Assembly: GCF_014297335.1 (NCBI RefSeq)
Contig: NZ_JACOQH010000006.1
Coordinates: forward strand, 1 to 64,000
Direction of reading: 5' to 3'
DNA: 64,000 nt
DNA from: Roseburia_D yibonii
GTDB taxonomy: Bacteria > Bacillota > Clostridia > Lachnospirales > Lachnospiraceae
Both the position numbers and the translations under genes were made by a program. Under the pieces are notes generated by a model. It was given only the letters and a program-made list of their open reading frames with translations, made no database searches and had not been told where the DNA came from. Positions 15,649 to 24,623 of the stretch are shown here, one piece after another (the first letter of the stretch is position 1; each line of letters opens with the position of its first letter).

Positions 15649-16317
15649 ATGAAACGGTTGATCGTATCCTGCGGGATGCTTGCAGAGGAACTGAAAAAAG
15701 CCTGCGCGGGGCAAAGTGTGCTTCCGGAGATCATAGAGCAGCCGCGCGGTATGCATGAACATCCAAAAGAGTTAAAAGAAAGGCTCTCGGTGTTGATAAG
15801 TGAACATCAGAATGTGGATGAGATCGTTCTGACATATGGACTTTGTGGATACGGCACGGTCGGGCTCATAAGTGAAAACACCAGACTGGTTCTGCCAAGA
15901 TTTGATGACTGTATCAGCCAGCTATTGTACCGGGAAACAGAGGGGCGCACCTGCCGCTCGAAAATACAGGCAGGGCATCTGTACCTGACCGGTGGATGGA
16001 TCAAAGACAAAAAATCTGTACTGGGGCAGTGCAAGGAGATCACGGAAACTTACGGAGAAAATGCGCCGGAGATCTTAGATGCGATCTACGGAGGGTATCA
16101 TACCATGGATGTGATCGACACCGGTGCACATAATATAGAAGAAACAGAAAAAAACGCGGAGGAGATATGCCGTTATCTCCCGCTAAAGAAAGAAAAGATC
16201 ACGGGTTCGTGCGATATCTTAAAAAGAATCATCTCCGGAGATTATGACGATAATTTTATCGTCTTAAATCCCGGAGATGCAGTGACGGAGCAGATGTTCC
16301 GCTTTAACGGCAGATGA
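15649..16317 (+). CDS. DUF1638 family protein
   Basis: 222 residues matching the DUF1638 pattern from memory: an N-terminal LIVSCGMLAEEL strand with a Cys, the loop VLTYGLCGYGTVGL, DDCISQLLY, and LTGGWI. The conserved cysteines and the repeated fold hint at a metal- or cofactor-linked role; in archaea and anaerobes DUF1638 genes occur near corrinoid methyltransferases, but none is adjacent here. GGAAAGGG precedes the start. Its 3' end overlaps the convergent trmB gene by 14 bases. Function unknown. Confidence 0.75.
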   Translation: MKRLIVSCGMLAEELKKACAGQSVLPEIIEQPRGMHEHPKELKERLSVLISEHQNVDEIVLTYGLCGYGTVGLISENTRLVLPRFDDCISQLLYRETEGRTCRSKIQAGHLYLTGGWIKDKKSVLGQCKEITETYGENAPEILDAIYGGYHTMDVIDTGAHNIEETEKNAEEICRYLPLKKEKITGSCDILKRIISGDYDDNFIVLNPGDAVTEQMFRFNGR

Positions 16318-16942
16318 TCATTTTGCAGATCGGATTGCCCTTGGAGGAAAATTTCTCCTCATATTCGGTCATGATGTTGCCCTCGTTTAAAACCGGATCG
16401 TTGTGCAGATCAAAGGTGGATGCCTTTAGCGTCCAGCCGGCTTCGGAAACTTCCTCGAGCGAAAATGTAAAAAGATCCCGGTTGTCTGTCTTGAATTCCA
16501 GGACACCGTCCGGCTTTAAGATCTGGTCATAGCGGGCAAGAAACTGTCTGGAAGTCAGTCTGCGCTTGGCATGACGGTCTTTGGGCCACGGATCAGAAAA
16601 ATTCAGATAGATCTTATCAATGCTCTTTTCATCAAAAACCTCAGGAAGTGCATCTGCGTCCAGACAGATAAAGTGGACATTCGGCAGGGGCGCCTCCTCC
16701 ATTTTCTGGATCGCGCGGAAAAGAACGCTGGTGTAGCGTTCGATACCGATGTAGTTGATATCCGGGTGTAATGCGGCGAGGTTCATCAAAAAGCGCCCCT
16801 TGCCCATTCCCACTTCAATATGAATCGGATTGTCGTTTCCGAAAAATTCTCTCCAGTGATTTTTCATTTCAGCCGGTGCCTGGATACAGTAAGGACTGCT
16901 TTCGATCGCTTCTGTCGCACCTTTAATATTTCTAAGTCTCAT
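16304..16942 (-). CDS. trmB: tRNA (guanine-N7)-methyltransferase
   Basis: 212 residues. Methylates G46 in the variable loop of tRNA with SAM. The Rossmann SAM motif HIEVGMGKGRFLMNLA, the strand INYIGIERY, and the TrmB signature NFSDPWPKDRHAKRRLTS are all present, with FKTDNRDLF later. The start MRLRNIKGATEAIE at 16942 follows AAGAGGTATTCG; the upstream extension in the open frame lacks family similarity. It converges on and overlaps the DUF1638 gene by 14 bases. Confidence 0.95.
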   Translation of the reverse strand: MRLRNIKGATEAIESSPYCIQAPAEMKNHWREFFGNDNPIHIEVGMGKGRFLMNLAALHPDINYIGIERYTSVLFRAIQKMEEAPLPNVHFICLDADALPEVFDEKSIDKIYLNFSDPWPKDRHAKRRLTSRQFLARYDQILKPDGVLEFKTDNRDLFTFSLEEVSEAGWTLKASTFDLHNDPVLNEGNIMTEYEEKFSSKGNPICKMIICR

Positions 16943-17049
16943 CGAATACCTCTTTATCAAAATTTTAATACCAGATTTCATTTTACTATAACTACAGGGT
17001 GAAAAAAAGTATTTTCTTCCCCTGGACGGGAAAAAATATGGGAAAAGTG

Positions 17050-17078
17050 TTGCGGCAGGCAAAATTCAATATTATACT
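17050..17078 (+). promoter_or_regulatory. Promoter of the D-Ala-D-Ala carboxypeptidase gene
   Basis: TTGCGG (17050-17055), 17 bases, TATACT (17073-17078), then a leader of about 45 bases to the ATG at 17130. Confidence 0.7.
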
Positions 17079-17129
17079 AGAAATTGTATCGTTTGAGGTT
17101 TGAGACGGAATTTTAAAGGAGTTATTACC

Positions 17130-18551
17130 ATGAAGAAAATAAAAAGAGCTGCATGCATGGCAGTTGCGATCGTGTGTGCGGTATGTTCTATTACTATAAA
17201 TCCGGGAAAAGTACAGGCGGCAGATTTCTGGCCGGAGGCGCCGGACGTGCAGTCCGCGTCCGCGATCGTGATGGAGGCAAGTACAGGCACGATCCTGTAT
17301 GAGAAAAACAGCATGGATGCCCATTATCCGGCGAGTATCACCAAGATCATGACGACGCTTTTGGCGTTGGAAAACGGAAACTTAAGTGATACGGTCACTT
17401 TTTCCAGTGACGCGGTATACAAGACAGAGGGGTCCGGTATCGCCCGTGATGTCGGAGAGCAGATGACTTTGGAGCAGTGTCTTTACGCGGTCATGCTCGA
17501 ATCCGCGAATGAGTGTGCATATGCGGTGGCGGAGCACATCGGCGGCACCATGGAGAACTTTGTCTCCATGATGAATCAGAAGGCGGCGGAACTGGGCTGC
17601 CAGAATACGCATTTTAACAATCCGCACGGGCTTCAGGATGAAAATCACTATACCTGTGCCTACGATATGGCGCTGATCGCAAAGGCGGCATGGCAGAATG
17701 AGATGTTCCGCATCATCACCGGAACGCCATCCTATATGATACCGCCGACCAATAAGCATGTGGACGAGACGCCGCTTCAGAACCACAACTGCATGCTGCA
17801 TCCGTTCCGCACGGCGAAGCATGTGTATGAATACTGTGTCGGCGGAAAGACAGGATACACCGAAGCCGCAAACTCCACACTTGTGACCTATGCGCAGAAG
17901 GACGGCATGACGTTGATCTGTGTGGTGATGGATGTGCAGTCCCCGGGACAGTGGGATGACAGCCGTGCGCTGTTTGACTACTGCTTTGACAATTTCCAGA
18001 TCCTAAACATTGCGGATAATGAGACAAGACTGTCCGGCGGTGATGTGGATACCGGAGATTTTAATACAAACGAAAAATTCGTGAATATAGATACAAATGG
18101 AGCGATCGTCATTCCGAAGACAGCCACGTTTACCGACGCGGTCCCGACGGTGGATGACAGCAACGCGAGCGGAAATGTGGCGGGCAGGATCAGCTATACC
18201 TATGCGGATCGTGTCGTTGGCGGCGCGGATATCGTAAAGACCGGCGCGACCGTGGAGCCGTTCGCGTTTGGAAATGTCGATGCACAGACCGATACAGAGC
18301 AGGAGACCGAGACGCTTACCGATACGGAGCAGACGAAGGAAAAGACATTTCGGATCAATTTCCGTGTGATCTTACGCATCCTTCTTGGCATTGTGGCGGT
18401 AGTGGCAGTTGTGCTGCTTGCACTCTTTGCGTTCTCCAAATTCCAGATCTGGAGAAGAAGGGTTTCCATCGACAGAAATAACCGAAGCCCGTATAAGACG
18501 ATCAAGGCGTCGAAGAAATGGAAGAAGCGCAGAAGACGGAGAAGAAGATAA
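17130..18551 (+). CDS. D-alanyl-D-alanine carboxypeptidase (PBP5/DacA type)
   Basis: 473 residues. Trims the terminal D-Ala of peptidoglycan stem peptides at the outer face of the membrane. A signal peptide ends near VQA-A (residue 31). The three penicillin-binding motifs are SITK (Ser at about 69), SAN (about 125) and KTG (about 240, in GGKTGYTEAANS). Instead of the usual amphipathic helix the C-terminus has a Thr/Glu-rich spacer, a true membrane helix (about 413-437) and a tail of Arg/Lys (KKWKKRRRRRRR). AAAGGAG precedes 17130; the longer frame starts upstream of it. Its end overlaps possible starts of the decarboxylase gene, suggesting one transcript. Confidence 0.9.
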   Translation: MKKIKRAACMAVAIVCAVCSITINPGKVQAADFWPEAPDVQSASAIVMEASTGTILYEKNSMDAHYPASITKIMTTLLALENGNLSDTVTFSSDAVYKTEGSGIARDVGEQMTLEQCLYAVMLESANECAYAVAEHIGGTMENFVSMMNQKAAELGCQNTHFNNPHGLQDENHYTCAYDMALIAKAAWQNEMFRIITGTPSYMIPPTNKHVDETPLQNHNCMLHPFRTAKHVYEYCVGGKTGYTEAANSTLVTYAQKDGMTLICVVMDVQSPGQWDDSRALFDYCFDNFQILNIADNETRLSGGDVDTGDFNTNEKFVNIDTNGAIVIPKTATFTDAVPTVDDSNASGNVAGRISYTYADRVVGGADIVKTGATVEPFAFGNVDAQTDTEQETETLTDTEQTKEKTFRINFRVILRILLGIVAVVAVVLLALFAFSKFQIWRRRVSIDRNNRSPYKTIKASKKWKKRRRRRRR

Positions 18552-18559
18552 GGGAAAAT

Positions 18560-19972
18560 ATGGAGCAGCTGGATCAGAAATTAGAGAAATACGCAACGGG
18601 CGAAACCTATCCGTTTCATATGCCGGGACATAAACGCGCCGGACTTTTCTTCCCAAATCCTTATCAGATCGATATCACGGAGATCGACGGATTTGACAAC
18701 CTGCATCATCCCGAAGGGATCTTAAAAGATGGCATGGCGCACACGGCAAAGGTGTTTGGCGCGAAACAGACCTTTTATCTCGTGAACGGGAGCACCTGCG
18801 GACTGCTCGCAGCGGTAAGCGCCGCAGTCCCGAAACGCGGCAGGCTGCTGATGGCGCGCAACTGCCATAAGGCGGTCTATCATGCAGCATATCTGCGCGA
18901 ACTTTCGGTGGACTATCTGTATCCGCAGATCACAGAGGTGGGGATACAGGGAGCGATCCGGCCGGATGAGGTGCGCCTGGCGCTGGCGGGAGAAAAAAAG
19001 CACGATGCCGTTGTCATTACATCTCCGACTTATGACGGTGTGGTTTCGGATATCGAAGCGATCGCGCGGATCGTGCATGAACACGGGATCCCGCTCATCG
19101 TGGATGAGGCGCATGGCGCGCATTTCGGCTTTTCGGAGGCATTTCCGGTGTCGGCAAAGGCACTTGGCGCGGATGTTGTGATCCAGAGCATCCACAAGAC
19201 GCTTCCGGCGTTTACGCAGACCGCGCTTTTGCATTTGCAGTCAGACTGGGTTTCGGAAGCAGAGATGAGGAAATTCCTCGGGATCTACGAAACGAGTTCG
19301 CCGTCTTATATTTTTATGGCGGGGATCGAGAAGTGTGTGCGTATGCTGGAAAAGGACGGCGGGCGGCTCTTTTCCGATTACGAAGCGAGATTGCGGGAAT
19401 TTTTTGAAAAAACGAAAAAACTGCAAAAGATCAAAATTTTAAAGAGATCAGATTTTGGCACGGAAGAAGCCTTTGATTTTGACCCGTCCAAACTGATCCT
19501 GTCGGTGAGAGATACGGATATGACGGGGCAGGAGCTCTATGATATTCTGCTTTCGCGTTACGGGCTCCAGATGGAGATGGCATCCGGGTTTTATGTGACC
19601 GCGATGACAAGTATCATGGACCGGAAAGAGGGATTTGACAGGCTTGCAGAGGCGCTTCTTGCAGTGGACGGGACACTCGGATCTAAAAAAGATGCTTCCG
19701 GTGATTTCATCAAACGTGTCTATCGGGAAAACGAAAAGAAAATGGAGATCGCGGATGCGGTGGACGGGGGAGTGCGCAAAGTTTCATTCGATCAGGCGGA
19801 GGGAAAGATCGCAGCAGAGTATGTGTATCTTTATCCGCCGGGGATACCGATGCTGGTGCCGGGCGAGCAGATCACCGGACAGGTCGTGGAAAACATGAAA
19901 AATTGTGGAAAACTGGGGCTCAATGTCCAGGGAACTGTGGAAGACGGTTGGATAAACGTTGTCAATTTTTAA
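18560..19972 (+). CDS. Orn/Lys/Arg decarboxylase-family PLP enzyme
   Basis: About 470 residues, the short Firmicutes form of the aspartate-aminotransferase-fold basic amino acid decarboxylases, which make cadaverine, agmatine or putrescine. Key features: PFHMPGHKR at the N-terminus, NGSTCGLLAAV (PLP phosphate loop), DEAHGAHFGF (PLP-ring Asp), and SIHKTLPAFTQTA with the Schiff-base Lys near residue 213. The C-terminal domain carries YPPGIPMLVPGE. The start at 18560 (AAGGG upstream) is preferred; ATG at 18518 lies inside the carboxypeptidase frame but is possible. This gene commonly leads the kinase-yaaR-holB block. Substrate not resolved. Confidence 0.88.
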   Translation: MEQLDQKLEKYATGETYPFHMPGHKRAGLFFPNPYQIDITEIDGFDNLHHPEGILKDGMAHTAKVFGAKQTFYLVNGSTCGLLAAVSAAVPKRGRLLMARNCHKAVYHAAYLRELSVDYLYPQITEVGIQGAIRPDEVRLALAGEKKHDAVVITSPTYDGVVSDIEAIARIVHEHGIPLIVDEAHGAHFGFSEAFPVSAKALGADVVIQSIHKTLPAFTQTALLHLQSDWVSEAEMRKFLGIYETSSPSYIFMAGIEKCVRMLEKDGGRLFSDYEARLREFFEKTKKLQKIKILKRSDFGTEEAFDFDPSKLILSVRDTDMTGQELYDILLSRYGLQMEMASGFYVTAMTSIMDRKEGFDRLAEALLAVDGTLGSKKDASGDFIKRVYRENEKKMEIADAVDGGVRKVSFDQAEGKIAAEYVYLYPPGIPMLVPGEQITGQVVENMKNCGKLGLNVQGTVEDGWINVVNF

Positions 19973-20004
19973 AGACTATATTATAATTAAGAAAGAGAAA
20001 CGAT

Positions 20005-20598
20005 ATGGGAAAGATATACTGTTTGTTGGGAAAAAGTTCATCCGGGAAAGATACGCTCTTTAAGATGCTCTTGGAAGAGAGCGGGCTGGCGTTGAAGACG
20101 ATCGTGCCTTATACCACAAGACCGATCCGTGTCGGGGAACAGGAAGGTGTGGAGTACCATTTCGTCACGGAAGAAACGCAAAAGAAACTGGAGGCGGAGG
20201 GAAAGATCATTGAGCTTCGGGCTTATGATACGATCTGCGGCATCTGGAAGTATTTTACGGTGGATGATGGTCAGATCGATCTTGCCACGGACAATTATCT
20301 GGTCATCGGGACACTGGAATCTTATGTGAAAATGCGGGATTATTTTGGAGCGGAAAAGCTCGTTCCGCTTTATGTGGAAGTAGAGGACGGCGAGCGTCTT
20401 TTGCGGGCGCTTACAAGGGAAAGGGCGCAAAAGGAGCCGAATTACGCGGAGCTTTGCAGACGTTTCCTCGCGGACAGCGTGGATTTTTCCGCAGAGAGAT
20501 TAAAGGCGGCAGGAATTTGCAGATGGTTTGAAAATACGGAGAAAAACACTACCTGCAAAGAACTGGTTTCCTACATAAAAGCCGATATAGAACAATAG
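20005..20598 (+). CDS. Guanylate kinase-like nucleotide kinase
   Basis: 197 residues with a P-loop LLGKSSSGKDTLFK, then YTTRPIRVGEQEGVEYHFVT, which is the GMP-binding signature of guanylate kinases, and a lid region with RALTRERAQKEPNY. It would convert GMP to GDP with ATP. Compared with classical Gmk the motif after the P-loop and the C-terminal part (EWCRRFLADS-type) are diverged, so a paralogue with another nucleotide substrate is possible. It is 32 bases after the decarboxylase and 19 before yaaR, in one operon. Confidence 0.75.
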   Translation: MGKIYCLLGKSSSGKDTLFKMLLEESGLALKTIVPYTTRPIRVGEQEGVEYHFVTEETQKKLEAEGKIIELRAYDTICGIWKYFTVDDGQIDLATDNYLVIGTLESYVKMRDYFGAEKLVPLYVEVEDGERLLRALTRERAQKEPNYAELCRRFLADSVDFSAERLKAAGICRWFENTEKNTTCKELVSYIKADIEQ

Positions 20599-20617
20599 GC
20601 AACGGGGGTGGGATATC

Positions 20618-21058
20618 ATGGATATCAGAGTAAATCAGACAACATCTTCCGCGCCGGTGGAGGGAACGACACCGGTACAGCAGGACGATGGAACATTCAA
20701 GTTTACATTGACCAGCGCGATCGCGGACGCGAGTCTCGAAGAAAAATTAAATCTGCTGCTCAACAACATTTCGGTGCAGGGGCAGCTGATCGCAAGGCAT
20801 ATGGATATCCGTGATATGAAAAAATACCGCGGGCTGATCCGGGATTTCATGAATGAGATCGTGAACCGTTCCCACAAATTTTCGAGGGAGAATTTCCTCG
20901 ACCGAAAGGGAAGACACCGGGTGTACGGCATCATCCGGCTGGTTGACGAGAATTTAAATGAGCTGGCGGAAGAACTGATCAAGGATGAGACAGATCATAT
21001 CGCCATACTAAATAAGATCGGTGAGATCGAGGGACTTTTGCTCGATATACTGACATAA
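20618..21058 (+). CDS. yaaR: YaaR family (DUF327) protein
   Basis: 146 residues, all-helical and polar after a disordered N-terminus. The pattern LLNNISVQGQLIARHMDIRDM, YRGLIRDFMNEIV and SRENFLDRKGRHRVYGIIR is that of DUF327/YaaR, which lies between a kinase gene and holB in many Firmicutes (the tmk-yaaQ-yaaR-holB-yaaT order of Bacillus). Function unknown. GGGGGTGGGATATC precedes the start. Confidence 0.88.
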   Translation: MDIRVNQTTSSAPVEGTTPVQQDDGTFKFTLTSAIADASLEEKLNLLLNNISVQGQLIARHMDIRDMKKYRGLIRDFMNEIVNRSHKFSRENFLDRKGRHRVYGIIRLVDENLNELAEELIKDETDHIAILNKIGEIEGLLLDILT

Positions 21059-21084
21059 AAACAAGCAGGCAGGAGGGAAGACAA

Positions 21085-22074
21085 ATGGCAGGATTTCAGG
21101 ATATTTTAGGACATGAGCAGATCATTGAGCATCTGCAGAACGCGATAAAAACAGATAAGGTATCTCATGCTTATATCTTAGACGGACCGGATATGAGCGG
21201 AAAGAAGATGATCGCGGACGCGTTTTCCATGACGCTTGAGTGTGAAAAGAAAGGAACGGAGCCCTGCATGGAATGTCATTCCTGCAAGCAGGCACTTGGC
21301 AAAAATCAGCCGGACATCATTTATCTGCAGCATGAAAAACCGAATACGATCTCTGTAGATGACATCAGAAGCCAGATCAACAATGACATCGGGGTAAAGC
21401 CGTACAGCAGCCCATACAAGGTTTATATCGTGGACGAGGCGGAAAAGATGAACGTGCAGGCGCAGAACGCGTTGTTAAAGACCATCGAGGAACCGCCGGC
21501 TTACGCGGTGATCCTTCTTTTGACCAACAACGCGGAGATCTTTCTGCCGACGATCCTTTCGAGATGCGTGCGTCTCAGCTTAAAAGCGGTTCCGGATGAG
21601 AAGATCAAGGCATATCTGATGGAAAATTACGAAGTCCCGGATTACAAGGCAGATGTGTGCGTGGCGTTTGCGCAGGGAAATGTGGGCAAGGCGATCGAGC
21701 TCGCGGAGTCCGAAGATTTTAACGAGATCAAAAATTCGGCGCTTCAGCTGATCAAGCGTCTGGATGATATTGAACTTTATGAGATGACTGAGGCAGTCAA
21801 GCAGATCTCAAATTACAAGCTTAAGATCAACGATTATTTTGACCTGATCATGATCTGGTACCGGGATGTGCTGCTTTATAAGGCAACTGCCGATGTAAAT
21901 AAACTGATTTTTAAAGAAGAGGTCTATGAGATTAAGAAAGAAGCCAGCAGAAGCTCTTATGGCGGGATCGAAAACATTTTAGAAGCGCTTGAGAAGGCAA
22001 AGATCCGCTTAAACGCAAATGTTAATTTTGATCTGGTCATTGAATTGCTGCTGTTGACGATAAAGGAGAATTAG
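21085..22074 (+). CDS. holB: DNA polymerase III delta' subunit
   Basis: 329 residues, clamp-loader AAA+ protein. FQDILGHEQIIEHLQNAI and SHAYILDGPDMSGKKMIADA at the N-terminus form the fold entry; the P-loop is modified (GPDMSGKK), as usual for delta'. A zinc cluster CEKKGTEPCMECHSCKQ is present with four Cys. VYIVDEAEKMNVQAQNALLK and LTNNAEIFLPTILSRC (SRC motif) follow, then the helical collar domain. It sits one base before ricT, in an operon with yaaR. Confidence 0.93.
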   Translation: MAGFQDILGHEQIIEHLQNAIKTDKVSHAYILDGPDMSGKKMIADAFSMTLECEKKGTEPCMECHSCKQALGKNQPDIIYLQHEKPNTISVDDIRSQINNDIGVKPYSSPYKVYIVDEAEKMNVQAQNALLKTIEEPPAYAVILLLTNNAEIFLPTILSRCVRLSLKAVPDEKIKAYLMENYEVPDYKADVCVAFAQGNVGKAIELAESEDFNEIKNSALQLIKRLDDIELYEMTEAVKQISNYKLKINDYFDLIMIWYRDVLLYKATADVNKLIFKEEVYEIKKEASRSSYGGIENILEALEKAKIRLNANVNFDLVIELLLLTIKEN

Positions 22075-22075
22075 G

Positions 22076-22987
22076 ATGGTAAAAGTAGTAGGTGTCAGAT
22101 TCCGCAGCGCGGGAAAAATATATTATTTTGATCCTGCGGAATGTGATATGAAGGTGGGGACGCATGTGATCGTCGAGACCGCAAGAGGCGTGGAGTACGG
22201 AACGGTCATGATCGCACCCAGGGAGGTTGCGGATGACAAGGTTGTACAGCCGTTAAAGTCTGTGATCCGTGTTGCCACCAAAGAAGATGAAAAACAGGAA
22301 CGGCGCAATAAAGAAAAAGAAAAGGACGCGTTTAAGATCTGTCTCGAAAAGATCGCAAAGCACAAGCTTGAGATGAAACTGGTAGAGGCGGAGTATACCT
22401 TTGACAATAACAAGCTGTTGTTTTATTTTACGGCGGATGGAAGAATCGATTTCCGTGAGCTGGTAAAGGATCTGGCTTCGGTATTCCGCACCAGAATCGA
22501 GCTGCGCCAGATCGGTGTCCGTGATGAGACCAAGATCCTCGGCGGGATCGGTATCTGCGGCAGGGAGCTCTGCTGTAAATCCTATCTGTCCGAGTTTGCG
22601 CCGGTATCCATAAAGATGGCAAAGGAGCAGAACCTTTCCTTAAACCCGACCAAGATTTCGGGTGTCTGCGGCAGACTGATGTGCTGTCTGAAGAATGAGG
22701 AAGAGACCTATGAGTACCTAAACAGCCGTCTGCCGAATATCGGAGATACCGTAACAACGATAGACGGAGTCAGGGGCGAAGTGCAAAGCGTCAATGTTTT
22801 ACGCCAGTTAGTCAAGGTGATCGTTGAGGTCAACGATGAGAAGGAACTGCGCGAGTATAAGGTAAAGGAACTGAAATTCCGCCCGCGCAGAAGAAAAGAG
22901 AATCTGAAGCTGTCCGCGCAGGAATTAAAGGAACTTTCCGCATTGGAGGACAAGGGAGGAAAATCGAAACTCGATGACGCAAAGTGA
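22076..22987 (+). CDS. ricT: RicT/YaaT, PSP1-domain regulatory protein
   Basis: 303 residues. In Bacillus YaaT (RicT) works with RicA and RicF as an iron-sulphur complex that stimulates RNase Y processing and Spo0A phosphorelay. The PSP1 domain is evident, with the cysteine pairs GICGRELCC and GVCGRLMCC that bind the cluster, and GDTVTTIDGVRGEV near the C-terminus (KOW-like). AAAGGAG precedes the ATG; it starts one base after the holB stop and overlaps trmN6 by 14 bases. Consistent with a spore former. Confidence 0.93.
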   Translation: MVKVVGVRFRSAGKIYYFDPAECDMKVGTHVIVETARGVEYGTVMIAPREVADDKVVQPLKSVIRVATKEDEKQERRNKEKEKDAFKICLEKIAKHKLEMKLVEAEYTFDNNKLLFYFTADGRIDFRELVKDLASVFRTRIELRQIGVRDETKILGGIGICGRELCCKSYLSEFAPVSIKMAKEQNLSLNPTKISGVCGRLMCCLKNEEETYEYLNSRLPNIGDTVTTIDGVRGEVQSVNVLRQLVKVIVEVNDEKELREYKVKELKFRPRRRKENLKLSAQELKELSALEDKGGKSKLDDAK

Positions 22988-23717
22988 TTTTTTACATCCG
23001 GGAGAACGGTTTGATGATCTAAACCGCAACGGGTATTCGATCATCCAGGATCCGAAGCGTTTCTGCTTTGGCATGGACGCGGTCTTACTCTCCGGTTTTG
23101 CCGAGGTGCGAAAAGGGGATGAGGTGCTGGATCTCGGAACGGGAACCGGCATTATACCGATCCTTTTGGAAGCGAAAACCGAGGGCAGACATTTCACCGG
23201 GCTTGAGATCCAAAAAGAGAGCGCGGATATGGCGCGCAGAAGTGTTGCCTATAATCAGTTGGAGGAGCGGGTATCGATCGTGGATGGAGATATCAAAGAG
23301 GCATCCATGCTGTTTCCGCCGTCTTCGTTTGACGTGATCACGACAAACCCGCCGTATATGATCGGACAGCATGGGTTAAAGAACAGCGAAGAGGCAAAAT
23401 ATATCGCGAGGCATGAGGTGCTCTGCACGCTGGATGACGTTGTAAAACAGAGCGCGAAGCTCTTAAAGCCGGGCGGCCGCTTTTATATGGTACACCGTCC
23501 GTTTCGTCTGGCGGAGATCATGGTGACCATGACAAAGTATAAGATCGAGCCGAAGCGCATGAAACTGGTGTATCCGTTTGTGGATAAAGAGCCGAATATG
23601 GTGCTGATCGGTGGGATCCGTGGAGGAAATCCGAGGATGACCGTGGAAAAACCGCTGATCGTATATGAAAAGCAGGGCGTTTATACGGACGAGATCATTG
23701 ATATTTACGGATATTAA
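22974..23717 (+). CDS. tRNA1(Val) (adenine37-N6)-methyltransferase-like
   Basis: 247 residues, SAM-dependent N6-adenine methyltransferase of the TrmN6/YabB group. Motif I is VLDLGTGTGIIPILL, an acidic strand GLEIQKES follows, and the catalytic TTNPPYM (NPPY) is present. The opening GERFDDLNRNGYSIIQDPKRF matches YabB. It likely modifies A37 of tRNA. In Bacillus yabB also lies next to yaaT and yabC (rsmI), the same order as here. It overlaps ricT by 14 bases. Confidence 0.9.
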   Translation: MTQSDFLHPGERFDDLNRNGYSIIQDPKRFCFGMDAVLLSGFAEVRKGDEVLDLGTGTGIIPILLEAKTEGRHFTGLEIQKESADMARRSVAYNQLEERVSIVDGDIKEASMLFPPSSFDVITTNPPYMIGQHGLKNSEEAKYIARHEVLCTLDDVVKQSAKLLKPGGRFYMVHRPFRLAEIMVTMTKYKIEPKRMKLVYPFVDKEPNMVLIGGIRGGNPRMTVEKPLIVYEKQGVYTDEIIDIYGY

Positions 23718-23749
23718 AATTGGATGAGGGATTGACAGAGAGTCAGATT

Positions 23750-24592
23750 ATGGCAGGAAAATTATATTTGTGTGCGACACCGATCGGAAATCTGGAGGAT
23801 ATCACGTTCCGGGTGCTTCGCACATTAAAGGAAGCGGATCTGATAGCTGCGGAGGATACCAGAAATTCTATCCGGCTTTTGAATCATTTTGAGATCAAAA
23901 CGCCGATGACGAGCTATCATGAATACAATAAAATCGAGAAGGCGTATCAGCTGGTTGAGAAGCTGCGCGAGGGAAAAAATATCGCGCTCATCACCGATGC
24001 GGGAACGCCCGGCATTTCCGATCCGGGAGAGGATCTGGTGCGTATCTGCATGGAAGAGGGGATCGAGGTGACATCGCTGCCCGGACCTGCCGCCTGTATT
24101 ACGGCGCTCACGATGTCGGGGCTTGCGACCAGACGTTTTTGCTTTGAGGCATTTCTGCCGCGCGAGAAAAAAGAGCGGGCGGAGATCGTAAAGGAACTGG
24201 AAAAAGAGACCCGCACGATCATTGTCTATGAGGCACCGCATCATCTGATCCGGACACTTGAAGAGCTTTACGCGGTATTGGGTGACCGGAGGATCCGGCT
24301 TTGCAGAGAGCTGACCAAAAAACATGAGGAAGTTTTTCCGACGACATTTGCGGAAGCGCTTTCGTTTTATCAGGAAAATGAGCCACGCGGGGAATATGTG
24401 ATCGTGATCGAAGGAAAAAGCCGCGCGGAGCTTAAAATAGAGCAGCAGAAAGAATGGGAGGCCATGACGTTACAGGAACACATGGCGTATTATGAAGATC
24501 AGGGAACAGACCGTAAGGAAGCGATGAAGCTTGTGGCAAAGGATCGGGGGATCAGCAAGCGTGATGTCTATCAGGCGCTTTTGGAGCGGTAA
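23750..24592 (+). CDS. rsmI: 16S rRNA (cytidine1402-2'-O)-methyltransferase
   Basis: About 280 residues, tetrapyrrole-methylase fold. It methylates the ribose of C1402 in the decoding centre. Motifs: LYLCATPIGNLEDITFRVL, LIAAEDTRNSIRLLNHF, ALITDAGTPGISDPGEDLV, SLPGPAACITAL, EAFLPREKKER and a C-terminal helix with DVYQALLE. The ATG at 23750 gives the usual N-terminus; a TTG at 23720 would add ten residues but lacks a ribosome binding site, and the site for 23750 is also weak (GAGAG). Same operon as trmN6. Confidence 0.93.
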   Translation: MAGKLYLCATPIGNLEDITFRVLRTLKEADLIAAEDTRNSIRLLNHFEIKTPMTSYHEYNKIEKAYQLVEKLREGKNIALITDAGTPGISDPGEDLVRICMEEGIEVTSLPGPAACITALTMSGLATRRFCFEAFLPREKKERAEIVKELEKETRTIIVYEAPHHLIRTLEELYAVLGDRRIRLCRELTKKHEEVFPTTFAEALSFYQENEPRGEYVIVIEGKSRAELKIEQQKEWEAMTLQEHMAYYEDQGTDRKEAMKLVAKDRGISKRDVYQALLER

Positions 24593-24623
24593 GGATAAAA
24601 GATAAAGGAAAAAGGAGGAGTTT

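Noticed and set aside
18518..18560. Start of the decarboxylase at 18518
   Set aside because: Possible, but the site at 18560 gives the usual family N-terminus with a closer AAGGG; the longer start lies in the Arg-coding end of the previous gene.
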